64,000 nucleotides of DNA from Candidatus Fredericiella danica (GCA_016713335.1 JADJPH010000025.1:1-64000); one strand, 5' to 3'. Positions 29,299 to 41,291 are shown, counted from the first letter of the stretch. Translations and numbers: made by a program. Notes: a model not told the origin generated them from the sequence alone.

Positions 29299-29601
29299 GT
29301 GCCTGTTCTCCTTATTGCGACGTTTGTTCGTTGCGTTCTAATCTTAGCAAGTCTGGAGTCGCCACGTTGGACAAAAGTGACGTCTGATTCAGACCGGAAC
29401 CCTACGCTTTTGTCTGATTACAAGTGTAGAACAGGAGCAGGTTAGGATCAGAGGACTAGTACATTCCTCCGTTGTGTTCTAGCGCACAGTCTCGCGCCAG
29501 GTGGATCTTCCGGTGTTGACAGGTAATGCGTCTGATAATGTGTTGGTGAGATATTTCTTGCGGTAGGCGCAGAACTCGATGCTTCCGAAACCGCCGCAAA
29601 T
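29299..29601. other. Intergenic region upstream of the tRNA-Ala pair
   Basis: About 300 bp between the divergently placed Asp-box gene and the first tRNA promoter. No gene or repeat is recognised in it. Confidence 0.4.
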
Positions 29602-29630
29602 TTGACCGCAGTAGCCGGCTTTGCTATACT
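29602..29630 (+). promoter_or_regulatory. Sigma-70 promoter of tRNA-Ala(CGC)
   Basis: TTGACC, 17 bp, TATACT. The -10 box ends 17 bp before the tRNA. Confidence 0.8.
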
Positions 29631-29647
29631 CCTTCTGTTGTTCGTGC

Positions 29648-29723
<76 letters not shown>

Positions 29724-29756
29724 AGCGCTCCGTACTCTGGTTAGAAGCGCCAAAAT

Positions 29757-29784
29757 TTGACAGGAACGTCAAAAACCATATAAT
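29757..29784 (+). promoter_or_regulatory. Consensus sigma-70 promoter of tRNA-Ala(GGC)
   Basis: Perfect TTGACA, 16 bp, perfect TATAAT. The -10 box ends 12 bp before the tRNA, so each of the two tRNA genes has its own promoter. Confidence 0.85.
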
Positions 29785-29796
29785 CCGTGTCGCTGC

Positions 29797-29870
<74 letters not shown>

Positions 29871-29873
29871 TCA

Positions 29874-29901
29874 AGACCCTTCCGACCGGAAGGGTCTTTT
29901 T
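29874..29901 (+). terminator. Rho-independent terminator after the tRNA genes
   Basis: AGACCCTTCC and GGAAGGGTCT form a 10-bp stem, followed by TTTTT. It separates the tRNA unit from rph. Confidence 0.9.
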
Positions 29902-29949
29902 GTTTTATCCGAAGTCAAAGCGCCCTCGCCGGCGCGTGAAAAGGAAGCA

Positions 29950-30675
29950 ATGATGGCGACCACTCGCCCACTCGATCAACTGCGCCCGGTGCGTCTGGAA
30001 CTCGATTACGTCATGTATCCCGAAGGGTCGGTCCTGATCACGATGGGGAACACGCGCGTGCTCTGTAACGCCACCGTTGAAGAGAATGTGCCCCGATGGC
30101 TGCATAACAGCAAGCTGAAACAAGGCTGGGTGACCGCGGAGTATGCCATGCTGCCGCGCGCCACGGAGCAGCGTAACCAGCGTGAGACGCTGCAGCCCAA
30201 GGGGCGGACGCAAGAGATTCAGCGACTGATCGCGCGTAGCCTGCGGGCGGCGGTGGACCTGCCGCGATTAGGTGAACGCCAGATCGTCGTGGACTGTGAC
30301 GTGATCCAGGCTGACGGCGGCACACGCACTGCCGCCATTACGGGTGGCTTTGTTGCACTGGCCCTGGCCATCAAGCGGTTGGAGCGGCGCAAGGTCGTGG
30401 AGGTTGGCGCCATCAAGCAGGCGGTGGCGGCGGTCAGCGTCGGCGTGCTAAATGGGCGCGCCGTGCTTGATCTCAATTATCAGATGGACCAGAATGCGTC
30501 GGTGGACATGAATGTGGTGATGACCGCGGACGGGCGTTTCGTCGAAGTGCAGGGGACGGCGGAGGGCGAGCCGTTTAGCCGGGGGGCGTTGAACGCGATG
30601 TTGTTGCTTGCAGAGCACGGGATCAGGCAGTTGTTTGAAGTGCAGGCGTCGGCGCTGGCGGAGGCGAGGATATAA
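29950..30675 (+). CDS. rph: Ribonuclease PH
   Basis: About 241 residues, intact. Phosphorolytic 3' exonuclease that trims tRNA ends. Family signatures: GNTRVLCNATVEENVPRWL, GWVTAEYAMLPRATEQRNQR, RLIARSLRAAVDL, DCDVIQADGGTRTAAITGG and DLNYQMDQNASVDMNVVMT. ATG 29950 follows AAGGAAG; the open frame extends upstream only because it runs through the tRNA gene. Its position right after two tRNA genes suits its role. Confidence 0.96.
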   Translation: MMATTRPLDQLRPVRLELDYVMYPEGSVLITMGNTRVLCNATVEENVPRWLHNSKLKQGWVTAEYAMLPRATEQRNQRETLQPKGRTQEIQRLIARSLRAAVDLPRLGERQIVVDCDVIQADGGTRTAAITGGFVALALAIKRLERRKVVEVGAIKQAVAAVSVGVLNGRAVLDLNYQMDQNASVDMNVVMTADGRFVEVQGTAEGEPFSRGALNAMLLLAEHGIRQLFEVQASALAEARI

Positions 30676-30686
30676 GAATCTCTGCT

Positions 30687-30832
30687 CTTTCCTCTCCGCG
30701 TTTCCTCCGCGCCTCCGCGGTGGGAGGTGGGGAGGGGAGAAAGATCAACGCGGAGGCGGGAGACGGAGGAGTTTGCGGAGCGAGACAGGGAGCAGGAGAG
30801 GGAGACAGGGAGACAGGGAGACAGGGAGAGGG
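30687..30832. repeat. Intergenic low-complexity repeats (CTCCGCG type and GGGAGACA type)
   Basis: Two adjoining kinds: CTCCGCGTTTCCTCCGCGCC with its inverted form around 30687-30765, and GGGAGACA units at 30782-30832 (family B). They fill the gap between convergent rph and the EamA gene. Confidence 0.65.
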
Positions 30833-31771
30833 TTAGTCGCGGGGGGCGAGGAGGAGTTTGGAGGTGCGGGCGAGGTAGAGACCCAGGAAGATGATGGCGG
30901 CGCCGGCGACTTTTAGGGGGGTGATGACTTCGCCCAGGATGATGGCCGCGGAGATGGCGCCGACGACCGGGATCAGGTTGCTGTAGAAGGCGGTGCGCGC
31001 ACCGCCGATTCGTTTTACCCCATTGTTCCAAATGATAAACGCGATCACGATGGCAAAGATGGCGGAGTAGAGCAGGCCCGCCCAGCCACTGGGCTGCACA
31101 TTGCCAAAATTCAGCGCGGCCACGGCCGGCAACCCAATCAGGATCAAGGGGATGGCGCCGATTGTCGTCGTCAGCGCCGTCACCCGCAGTGGTGAATAGC
31201 GAGTCATCAGGGGGGCGGCCATGACGGCATAGAGCGCCCATAGGAATGAGCCGGCCAGGATCAACAAGTCGCCGGTGAGCATGGTTGAGGTCAATTCCAA
31301 CCCACCGCCACCCTGAATGATCAGGAAGATACCCAGGAATGCGAGCAGGATGCCAAACCAACCCCGTCGCGCCAGGGTCTCTCTGCCAAGGGCACGATTG
31401 ATCAGGGCGACAAATGCTGGTGACGTCGCAATGATCAGCGCGGTGTTGGAGGCAGTTGTCATCGCCAGCCCAGTCAGAAAAAGCGGCTGATAGAAGCTTG
31501 TGCCCACCAATCCCACCGCGATCATCATGCGCCAATCCGCGCGCCGCACCGCAAGGCTGCGTTCAAAGAGATAGGCTACGAGGAGCAGCAGCGCAGCCGC
31601 CACGATAAAGCGAATGGCCATGAACGCCATCGGCGGGATCTGGGCATAGGTGGCTTTGACGACAACCGCATTGATTCCCCAGATAAAGACCATGGCCAGC
31701 AGGGCAAGGTCGATGGCGCCAAAACGGGCATCGCCCGCGGCTGGGGACATTGGTGTGGTTGCCTTGGCCAT
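30833..31771 (-). CDS. EamA/DMT-family transporter
   Basis: 312 residues with about ten membrane helices in two homologous EamA halves (LLAMVFIWGINAVVVKATYA and LLILAGSFLWALYAVMAAPL). Members export amino acids or other metabolites. The substrate is not predictable. It starts 3 bp from the DUF58 stop and may be co-transcribed with it. Confidence 0.85.
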   Translation of the reverse strand: MAKATTPMSPAAGDARFGAIDLALLAMVFIWGINAVVVKATYAQIPPMAFMAIRFIVAAALLLLVAYLFERSLAVRRADWRMMIAVGLVGTSFYQPLFLTGLAMTTASNTALIIATSPAFVALINRALGRETLARRGWFGILLAFLGIFLIIQGGGGLELTSTMLTGDLLILAGSFLWALYAVMAAPLMTRYSPLRVTALTTTIGAIPLILIGLPAVAALNFGNVQPSGWAGLLYSAIFAIVIAFIIWNNGVKRIGGARTAFYSNLIPVVGAISAAIILGEVITPLKVAGAAIIFLGLYLARTSKLLLAPRD

Positions 31772-31773
31772 TG

Positions 31774-33066
31774 CTATCGTCTCCCTGCGAATTCCGGACT
31801 GTCGCTGAGTACACGATCCAGCGCATCATTGCGGCGCACACGATAGGTCGCAATGCCCGCCCCACTCAATTCGGCCAGGAGCGGGGCATAGTCGCGTGGT
31901 GAGCCAAAGGTAGAGCCGTCGACGACGATCGCAATGCTGTTGACGCCGCGCCGTTGGAGCATTTGGAGCGCTGCGGCCCACTCGGGTGAATGGTCGGAGC
32001 TGATGGCCACCAGGGTGTCATTGCGGTTCAGGCGCACGCCGTCCGTCACGACAAGGTCGGCAAATGGTAGATCGCCGACCGCATCCACCACTGCGAGCGC
32101 TTCCAGGAACTTATTGAGTTGGCGTTCGCCCCGATCCGCCTGGACGAATTCACGTGTGCGGCCGCGGCTGTTCATGCCAACTGCCCGGTTGCGTTGCAAG
32201 AAATAGCGCGCCAGACTTGCCGCCACGGTAACCCCATATTCGGTGGTGATTGGTGGCAGTTCGAATTGGCGCCCGGCTTTCTTGATGCGGCCGCTCTGGG
32301 CGCCGATGCCGATCTCGGGTGGCTGCGGGGACCAGGGCAGACCGGCCGCGGCGCCGGCGCTGAGGTCCAAATAGATCCAGATATCAGCCGTCGGATCCAG
32401 TTCAAACTCCTTCACCATCAACCGGTTCATGCGCGCGGTCGTTGGCCAGTGGATGCGGTTAAAGCTGTCGCCATGGACGTACTCGCGGATGCCGGCGACA
32501 TTGCTGGTGACCTGGTAGGTGCGCCGATGTCTGGCTTCGCCACCTGATAATTCAGATATCGAAGGTTCAAACGCGCGCAGTTCGACGGTGGCAGGATAGA
32601 CCACGATGTAGCCGCTCGGCGCAAAGGCGCGCGCATTGTGAAAGATGCCAAGTGGATCGCCGCTGTGGAGTGTCACGGGTCCCAAACGAAAGCGGCCGCG
32701 CTGCATGCAGAGCGTTTTCACCAGCCACCGCTGGGTCTTGTTGCGGCGGAGTGCATTGACGATCCGGCTCGCACTGTGCCAGGGGAGGGTCGAATTGTCC
32801 TCCAGTTAGAGCCAAAGCTTTGGAAACCAACTTTGGTTGGTGACTTCAAACTGTTCTTCTGCGTACTGCCCAACCTGGCTGCGCCGCGTCTTGGTCATGC
32901 GGCGCACCGTGATGCCACGGAGGCTGTGCCAGGACCAGAGAAAGCTTAATGCCAACAGTGCCGTCAGGAGATAGGCCAGGCTGAAAGCGAGGTCGCGCCC
33001 TGTGTTTAGCGCAAGGGCCCACGCGGTGACCACGCCTATCAATAAAAATGCCAGCCGGGAATTCAT
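31774..33066 (-). CDS. DUF58 domain membrane protein (in-frame stop at 32806-32808)
   Basis: About 430 residues: two N-terminal membrane helices ([17 protein letters not shown] and [17 protein letters not shown]) and a DUF58 domain with the conserved segment [20 protein letters not shown], followed by a vWA-like part ([28 protein letters not shown]). A single TAA interrupts one continuous frame ([10 protein letters not shown], stop, LEDNSTLPW). Because this is not a frame change, a one-base substitution (for example GAA to TAA) is the simplest cause. MoxR and DUF58 genes are usual neighbours and probably act together in protein-complex assembly or cell-envelope stress. Confidence 0.8.
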
Positions 33067-33118
33067 GCAGTCGCCCTGCCATCCTGGATTATCGCGTTAC
33101 ATGCCAGGCAGTGAGTTT

Positions 33119-34072
33119 TCAACGCACTTTCGCCCTGGCTCCAGGCACGGGGGTGTGCCGCAACGCATCTTCGACCACCTGGCGTGCGGTGACGTTCTTA
33201 ATGCGTGCGGAGGGGCTGACGATCAAACGGTGGGCAAGGGTCGGCTCAGCAAGATATTTTACATCGTCCGGGAGCACAAAATCACGGCCATTAAGCGCCG
33301 CCCAGGCCCGTGTGGTGTTGAAGAGGGCGAGGCTACCACGCGGGCTTGCCCCCAGGTAGATATCAGGATGGTCGCGCGTGGTTGTGACAATGTCGACAAT
33401 ATAGCTCTTCACCAGGTCGTCGACATAGACGGCGCGGATGGCGCGTTGCGCCTGCATCAATTCGGCCACGCTGACCACTTGCTGAATATCTTGAATGGGG
33501 TGATGGTCGCTCTGGCGATTGAGAATGTCGACTTCATTCTGTTTTGTCGGATAGCCCAGGTGAATGCGCATCATGAAGCGATCGACCTGCGCTTCAGGCA
33601 GTGGAAAGGTGCCTTCGTACTCGATTGGGTTTTGCGTGGCGAGGACGAGGAATGGTTTTGGCATTTCATGCGTGATGCCATCGACCGTCACCTGCCGCTC
33701 TTCCATCGCTTCCAACAGCGCGGATTGCGTTTTGGGTGTCGCCCGATTAATCTCGTCGGTAAGCACCAACTGTGCAAAGATTGGACCCTGCCGAAACTCG
33801 AATTCCTGCGTTTTCTGGTTGTAGATGTTGACGCCTGTCACATCCGTCGGCAACATGTCCGGCGTAAACTGGATCCGGCGAAACGAGGAACCCACGCTGA
33901 GCGCCAGCGCACGCGCCAGCATTGTCTTGCCGACGCCCGGCACATCTTCGATCAGGAGATGGCCATCACAAAGCATGCCCAGCAGCGTGAGGCGCACCTC
34001 ATCATCTTTGCCGACAATGACGCGCCGGACATTCTCTGCTACGCGGTTGCCGATGCTTTGGACGATCTCCAT
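33119..34072 (-). CDS. MoxR-family AAA+ ATPase
   Basis: 317 residues, intact. Walker A is [15 protein letters not shown], Walker [22 protein letters not shown], sensor 1 [19 protein letters not shown] and sensor 2 [18 protein letters not shown]. MoxR proteins are chaperone-like ATPases that work with DUF58/vWA proteins, as encoded just downstream here. Confidence 0.93.
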   Translation of the reverse strand: MEIVQSIGNRVAENVRRVIVGKDDEVRLTLLGMLCDGHLLIEDVPGVGKTMLARALALSVGSSFRRIQFTPDMLPTDVTGVNIYNQKTQEFEFRQGPIFAQLVLTDEINRATPKTQSALLEAMEERQVTVDGITHEMPKPFLVLATQNPIEYEGTFPLPEAQVDRFMMRIHLGYPTKQNEVDILNRQSDHHPIQDIQQVVSVAELMQAQRAIRAVYVDDLVKSYIVDIVTTTRDHPDIYLGASPRGSLALFNTTRAWAALNGRDFVLPDDVKYLAEPTLAHRLIVSPSARIKNVTARQVVEDALRHTPVPGARAKVR

Positions 34073-34306
34073 GCGTTGACTCCAAGTCTCTTAGTTGCGA
34101 CCTAATAAAACCATACAATACCCGAAAAACGGTGCGTGGGCAAACGGATGGCGTTTCCGGGGAGGGCGACAAACCCAAGAACGCTGAAAACGCAATGGAC
34201 GATTGACCATTGACAATTTGTGGTGCACGTGGGCTATAATGCTGCGTGCATTCCGGTAACATTTCAACATAGCGCATCCCTTTTAGCAGCACGTAGACGG
34301 TCCCAC
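34073..34306. other. Divergent intergenic region with an ATTGACA-type repeat
   Basis: Contains ATTGACCATTGACAATT at about 34204-34220, matching in inverted form CAATTGCCAATTGTCAATGG near 42166-42186. No clear promoter is assigned. Confidence 0.4.
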
Positions 34307-37300
34307 ATGGAGCTGCACGAGTATCCTCGACCCGCGAACGACACCGGCATTGGCATCCATTGGACGGTCGGTTATGCCACTGCGGTAGGCCAGTCGCAAA
34401 TACGGGAATTTTGGCTGCCCGAACTAAAGAGCATGGGTGTCAAGTGGGTGAAGATTTTCAACCACGATGGCGCCCTCGACTTCTGCGAGCTGTTGCTGGC
34501 GGAAGATATCATGCCGATCGTCCGTCTCTACCGGCCCAGCCCCAATCCCGGCCGGCTGGGCGTCAAGGAATTGGTCTACCTTGACTCGTTGATTCGAGCC
34601 GGTGTGCGTTATTTCGAGTTCAACAACGAACCGGATGTTGATGCCGAATGGAAGGGCGGGCGGGTGCCGGTCAACGGCATCGATCTGACCGTTGAAAACA
34701 CGATCGCCAATCTGGAGATTGTCCTCGAGCGCGGCGGGATGCCGGCCATTCCGGCCGTGGCTAATGGCAGCCGGTGGGATCTGGTGGGCAAAATCGTCGC
34801 CGTTGGTCGCAAGGACCTATTTGCGGGTCCGGTCTGGCAGGCGATTCACAACTACTCGCAGAACAGGCCGCTCGACTACCCGTACGACATTGGGAATCAG
34901 GAGGGGGCTGCCTTCACGGATCGCTTTTATCGCGCGGTTGGGGGGGAGGCCTGGAACGAAGACGCCTGGCGCGGGCGCAACCTCGCCGAGGTCAACCGCC
35001 TCCGGTATGATCGGCGCAGCCCCGGCGCCACGATCATGGATGACCATGCCTGTTTTCTGGCCTACGAATATTACGACGCCTTGAACCGCAAACATTTGGG
35101 CCGCAGCATTCCCATTCTGTCGACGGAATGTGGTTATCTTGTGGGCGAAGATATTGATCCGCGCTATGCGGCTACGACCCCGGATCTCCATATGGCCCAG
35201 ACGCTGGAAGCCTGTCGCGTGATGATGGGCACCAGCCAGCGCTTCAAATTGGCGCCTGATTACTATTTCTGCACCGCGTTCTGGCTTGTGGCCAATGAGT
35301 TGTTGGGGAGCACCAGCCCGTGGTGGGAGACCCATGCCTGGTACAGCGATCGTTGGCCGCACGGTGCACTGCCGGTGGCGCGGGCGTTGCAGGCGGAACC
35401 CAAGGTGGCCAGGATCGGGGTTGAACCGGCGGTTGGTGTGAGTGTCATGCTGTATGGTGTGGTGGCGCAGGCGCCGGAACGATCGGTCGTGCGCCTCGAA
35501 GCGAACGGCAAGCTAGTCGCACGCACCGAACTTGACGAGGCTGGGCGCTTTGAGATGGCCGACCTGGCCCCCGGTGACTATATGTTGCGCGTCGAGAGCA
35601 CCGGTTTCACCCAGCCCATCAGTGTCCCAAGTGATCAGCGCGAAGTGCTTGTGCGCGTTGCCCTGCCGGTTGCACCCGATGTCGTCAGCAGGAGTGTTGT
35701 TTCCGGGCGTGCGCGGTGGCGCCGGGGCGGTTGTGATGCTGGTGCGCAGCGATGACGGCGAAGAATGGGTGACGATGGCGCGCGATGACGGCGGCTATCG
35801 CTTCATCGACTTGTCGCCTGGAGGCTATTCGGTGCGTGTGCACCCTGCCGGCACCCATCGAGAAAATATTGTGCTTGATGGCCGGAACCAGGTGGAGGCC
35901 GACCTGGCCATGACCGGCTGGGGGTATACGGTGCGGATTGCAGACGATATTCAGAAGGTCGGTGCAATTGTTGTCACCACCCCAGGGCGTAAGGGGTTGC
36001 GCGTGCAGGCGCACAGCGCGGAGTGGAGCAGCGAAGCCGTGCTGACCGGTGCAGTGCCAGAATATGGCGAACATGCCGCTATCATCACGCCGCTTGAAGT
36101 GGATTACTACATGGTGACGGTGGACGGCGCCGAGGATGAAACGGGCAAGCCCACCCAACTCGAAGCCCGGGTGCACGTGGATAAGCGCGCCGTGCCATGG
36201 GTCGAATTTGTCTTTACCCCGGTGGCTGATGCGCAGCCTGCAACCTCATCCAGGGTGCTAGGGGTGGTCATCGGTGCGCGGCGCGGGCAGCCCGTTCAGG
36301 TGCAACTGGCGGATGATCAGGCGCAGCGCCGCACTGCGCTTGTCGACGACCGAGGCCATTTTGTCTTTGACGGATTAAGCGCCGGTTCTTACCAACTTGC
36401 GGTCATTGGCTTTGAAGACGCGACACGCAGCAGCAACTTTGCGCTTGATGGGAAGAATCAGGTTGAAGTGGAGATTGCGCTCCCCGGCTTGGAGCCCGCG
36501 GCCGCGCCGCGGGCGGGTGCAAGTATCGTCACGGGGGTGGCGCCTGCTTCAGCCGGGCGCCTTGCCCGCTTGCTTGATGCGGTCGGCAACGAACACCGGG
36601 CAATTGTGGACGGTAACGACCGCTTCGCCTTCGAAGCGCTTCCCGCAGGAATGTATACAGTCCTTGTCGAAGGCGGCTTCCAGCAAGGCAGCGTCGAACT
36701 CGATGGCGCCAACGCCGTGGAAATTCAGTTTGCGCCCGTGATTGCGGTGTGGGAGACCACGATCAGTGAAATTGGCTCCATGCCAGGCTTCTCCAGTCTA
36801 CGCGTCGAGGTCGAAGGAATGCCTGACCTGCCGGTACGCGTCACCAGACAAGATGAAGATGGGCAGGTGGCCCGCACCAGCAAGGACCCGGAGCGCGGGG
36901 CGTTTTTTGTGGAGTTCCGGCCACTGGGTCCTGGTCTGTACGTCGTTGAGCCTGAATCACTTGGCATCTGGACGCCGGTGGAATTGACCGGGCTCGAGGC
37001 GATTGCCGTCAGTTTCCGGCGTACGCAGAGTGCGGTCAGCCCAAACACCGTGCGGCAGCTATCCGCGGTGGAGTCGCGCTATGCCGACCTTGGGTATCTG
37101 TTCTTAGCGTCAGCACCGGCGACGCCAGCGCAACTCGAGCGCTTGCTGCGTCTGGTCTCTGCACGGGCGTTGCCATTTGGCATGGATGTGGATGTCGCTG
37201 CCCAATGTCCGCAGATCTTGTTGTTGGATGATGGATCTGCAGCGGGCGATGAGCTCGCCTTGCGGCTTGGCATGCGGGGCGCCGACGTGATCCGCAGCCG

Positions 37301-37340
37301 CGGCAACTGGGATTTGATTTTCGACGAATTGGGGGCTTGA
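34307..37340 (+). CDS. Clan GH-A-like glycosidase fused to carboxypeptidase-regulatory-like repeats (frameshift)
   Basis: About 1010 residues. The N-terminal TIM-barrel-like part (about 1-370) has [13 protein letters not shown] and [14 protein letters not shown], matching the acid/base Glu (NEP) and nucleophile Glu of clan GH-A glycosidases. Then come about five beta-sandwich repeats of the carboxypeptidase regulatory type ([68 protein letters not shown]). The last 90 residues ([20 protein letters not shown] and on) are unfamiliar. A break near 35703-35712 joins the frames (SVVSGR, then [12 protein letters not shown]). No signal peptide is visible from ATG 34307; the start is uncertain. It precedes a LacI gene and sugar transporter. 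Confidence 0.65.
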
Positions 37341-37371
37341 CCTGCGTCCACGATTGTGATAGGCTTTGTGC

Positions 37372-37401
37372 CTGAAAGTGCTTTCATGAAAGCACTTTCA
37401 G
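37372..37401. promoter_or_regulatory. Double LacI-type operator, 30-bp perfect palindrome
   Basis: Two adjoining 14-bp sites, TGAAAGTGCTTTCA (37373-37386) and TGAAAGCACTTTCA (37387-37400), together with one flanking base each side form a perfect 30-bp palindrome. Each half resembles the GAAAGCGCTTTC class bound by LacI/CcpA/MalR regulators. It lies 36 bp before the LacI start, suggesting autoregulation. Confidence 0.75.
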
Positions 37402-37437
37402 CTTTCCCATTCAGTCCCGTAGCAATTCTTGGATAGC

Positions 37438-38433
37438 ATGCCGGCAACGATCTATGACGTCGCGACACACGCGGGAGTCAGCATCTCGACGGTGTCCCGG
37501 GTAGTAAACTCACCGCAAGGGGTGAACCCGGCGACACGCTTTCGCGTGCAGCGGTCAATTGAGGCATTAGGCTTTGTGCCGCGAGCGGACGCAACCGCCA
37601 GAGCGCGGCGGTTGCATCGACAAGTCGGTGTGCTTGCACCTTTCTTTACCTACTCGGCGTTTGTGCAGCGGTTGCGGGGCATCGCATCGTCGCTGTCAGA
37701 TGCGGGTTACGAACTTGTGGTATACAATGCTGACACGCCAGAACACATCCATGCGTATCTGCATTCATTGCCGCTGTTGCGGCGGCTTGACGGGTTGATC
37801 ATCATTTCATTGCGGCTTGACGACATGCTCGCCGTGCGCTTGCGGGCCAGCGGTCTGCCGGTTGCGCTGATCGAGGCGACGCATCCGAGTCTCTCGGGCG
37901 TCGATGTCGACAATCGTGAGGGTGGGCGGGTTGCCGGCAAGTATCTAATGGCAGCAGGGCACCGGCAGATTGGTTTTGTGGGTGGCGACTATGCGGTTGG
38001 GGACTACACGCTGCGCACCAGCCAGTTGCGGTTGCAGGGACTATGCGAGGTGGCTGAGGCCGCGGGAGTCCAGGTGCAGGTGCCGGCGTTGCCGGCGAAT
38101 TCGGCGACGCGTGAAGATGCGCAGCAGCAGGCGTTTGAACTGCTGGCGCGCAGCCAGCCACCGACGGCGATTTTTGCAGCCAGTGACACGTTGGCGCTTG
38201 GGGTATTGCGTGCCGCGCGTGAGCGCAACCTGCGTGTTCCACAAGACCTGGCCGTACTCGGTTTCGATGATCTGGAGTTTGCCGAGTATATCGGCTTGAG
38301 CACCATTTCGCAGTCGCTGGAAGTTTCGGGCCGGCAGGCAGTCGAATTGGTGATGGCGGCCATGGCGGATGAGCAGACGCTGCCCAGGCATGTACAGTTG
38401 CCGTTGCACGTGGTGCGGAGAGAGACGGCATAG
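37438..38433 (+). CDS. LacI-family transcriptional regulator
   Basis: About 331 residues, intact. The N-terminal helix-turn-helix is IYDVATHAGVSISTVSRVVN. The periplasmic-binding-like domain follows (HRQIGFVGGDYAVGDYT, PTAIFAASDTLALGVLRAAR, DLAVLGFDDLEFAEYIGLST). It is followed by a sugar ABC transporter and a GH13 gene and preceded by a double operator, so it likely represses alpha-glucoside uptake. ATG 37438 gives MPATIYDV, the usual LacI start; a TTG nine bases upstream is also possible. Confidence 0.9.
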   Translation: MPATIYDVATHAGVSISTVSRVVNSPQGVNPATRFRVQRSIEALGFVPRADATARARRLHRQVGVLAPFFTYSAFVQRLRGIASSLSDAGYELVVYNADTPEHIHAYLHSLPLLRRLDGLIIISLRLDDMLAVRLRASGLPVALIEATHPSLSGVDVDNREGGRVAGKYLMAAGHRQIGFVGGDYAVGDYTLRTSQLRLQGLCEVAEAAGVQVQVPALPANSATREDAQQQAFELLARSQPPTAIFAASDTLALGVLRAARERNLRVPQDLAVLGFDDLEFAEYIGLSTISQSLEVSGRQAVELVMAAMADEQTLPRHVQLPLHVVRRETA

Positions 38434-38469
38434 TACTTTTCCCTTCGGTTAGTCACCGGGCAACCGGGA

Positions 38470-38499
38470 TTGACATAAAATTGTTCGTTCCAGTTTTAC
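38470..38499 (+). promoter_or_regulatory. Possible promoter of the sugar-binding protein gene
   Basis: Perfect -35 TTGACA at 38470-38475; 18 bp on, TTTTAC is a poor -10. AAGGAG of the ribosome site is at 38513-38518. Confidence 0.3.
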
Positions 38500-38527
38500 C
38501 TTTGTACACCCATAAGGAGCATACTCT

Positions 38528-39976
<1,449 letters not shown>

Positions 39977-40040
39977 TCAGTCTTGTAGGCTTGCGGTCTG
40001 TCGCTGAGCGATCATGCCAGCATACCGCACCATGATGAAT

Positions 40041-40069
40041 CGGTCTGAATTGCCTCCGAGTTCAGACCG
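40041..40069 (+). promoter_or_regulatory. Intercistronic stem-loop between binding protein and permease genes
   Basis: CGGTCTGAA (40041-40049) and TTCAGACCG (40061-40069) form a 9-bp stem with an 11-nt loop. Such hairpins after binding-protein genes commonly stabilise that message and lower downstream expression. Confidence 0.55.
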
Positions 40070-40207
40070 GTCTTCAAGTTTGTTTTCGGATTACCTCAGT
40101 CTGTGTTACACCCTTGACTCCTTGCATCCAAGCCTTCCTCGTGCAGATTTTCCAGGCGTATGAGGTTGGTGAACCAGAATCTCTCAGACGGAAGGAGCGC
40201 CGCAACT

Positions 40208-41291
40208 ATGGCCAAGGCGAAAGAAGGTGGCAGTGACCTGGCCAAACAGGAGCAGAAACTGGCGTATATTCTACTTGCGCCGACGTTTTTATGATCCTGC
40301 TGGCCATCGCAATCTACCCGCTTACTTCTGTCTTTTGCAACAGCTTTACGAACGCCACCTTTGCCAGTTCGAAACCCACCGAGTTTGTTGGATTGGCGAA
40401 CTACCAGCAACTGCTCAGCATGACGATCGTGCAGGTGCCCGCGGTCATTGACGAGGCAACGGGCAAACCCAAGATCGATGAGAAGACCGGCGAAATTGAG
40501 TTTGAGAGTTCGGTGACGGCGCTACCCCGCAAACCGGTACGCTTCAAACCGGTCACCGAAGTCACGATCTTTGGCAACAAATATGTCCTTGGCGCCACGG
40601 ATCCGGATTTCATCCGTGCGACGTGGGACACCATCGTATTCGCTGTTGCCACAGTATTCCTTGAGTTGGTGTTGGGCATGATCGTCGCGCTGATCGTAAA
40701 CGCCAATTTCAAAGGGCGTGGCTTCATGCGCGCCCTCATCCTGGTGCCCTGGGTGATCCCGACGGCCGTCTCCTCGCAGATTTGGCGATACATGCTGCAG
40801 CCCAACCGCACCGGCTTCTTCAACACGGTGCTTTGGCATCTGGGCCTTGGCAACGGCGAAATACCTTTCTTGTCCGACCCGGCCTATCAGATGCCGTCGA
40901 TGATCATGATTGACGTCTGGAAGACGACGCCCTTTATGGCGCTGCTGCTGCTGGCCGGTCTACAGTTGATTCCAGGTGACATTTACGAGGCGGCTGACGT
41001 AGATGGCGCCGGTCCCGTCAGAACATTTTTTCGCCTGACCCTGCCGCTGCTCAAAGGTACGATCGCCGTAGCGCTGGTCTTCCGGACGCTCGATGCGTTG
41101 CGTGTCTTTGACTTTTCCAAATCGTGATGGGGCAGGCGCGCTACTCGATGGCGAGCTACACCTACTACCAGTTGATACAGAATCGTGCGATGGGCTATTC
41201 CTCGGCTAGTAGCATCGTCATCTTTATCGTCTTATCCATCTTCGCCATCGGCTACATGCGTTCGCTGGGAGTGAAATCCGATGAGCATTAA
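40208..41291 (+). CDS. Sugar ABC transporter permease, MalF type (two frameshifts)
   Basis: About 361 residues. The first helix is split: MAKAKEGGSDLAKQEQKLAY then ILLAPTF, and after a missing T in the run at 40286-40290, MILLAIAIYPLTSVFCNSF. The EAA cytoplasmic loop for the ATPase is IYEAADVDGAGPVRTFFRLT. A second break near 41113-41120 restores FQIVMGQARYSMASYTYYQL and the stop at 41289-41291. It includes a charged external loop (about residues 75-130). No ATPase gene follows, so a shared MsmK/UgpC-type ATPase elsewhere is expected. Confidence 0.85.

Noticed and set aside
28438..29445. 335-codon plus-strand open frame opposite the Asp-box gene
   Set aside because: Antisense shadow; the minus strand carries a signal peptide, Asp-box repeats, ribosome site and terminator.
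29516..29541. TTGACA followed by TAATGT as a tRNA promoter
   Set aside because: The spacing is only 14 bp and the site is more than 100 bp from the tRNA; a much better promoter lies at 29602-29630.
31774..33066. Stop-codon recoding in the DUF58 gene
   Set aside because: The codon is TAA, which is not used for selenocysteine or pyrrolysine, and no recoding structure is apparent.
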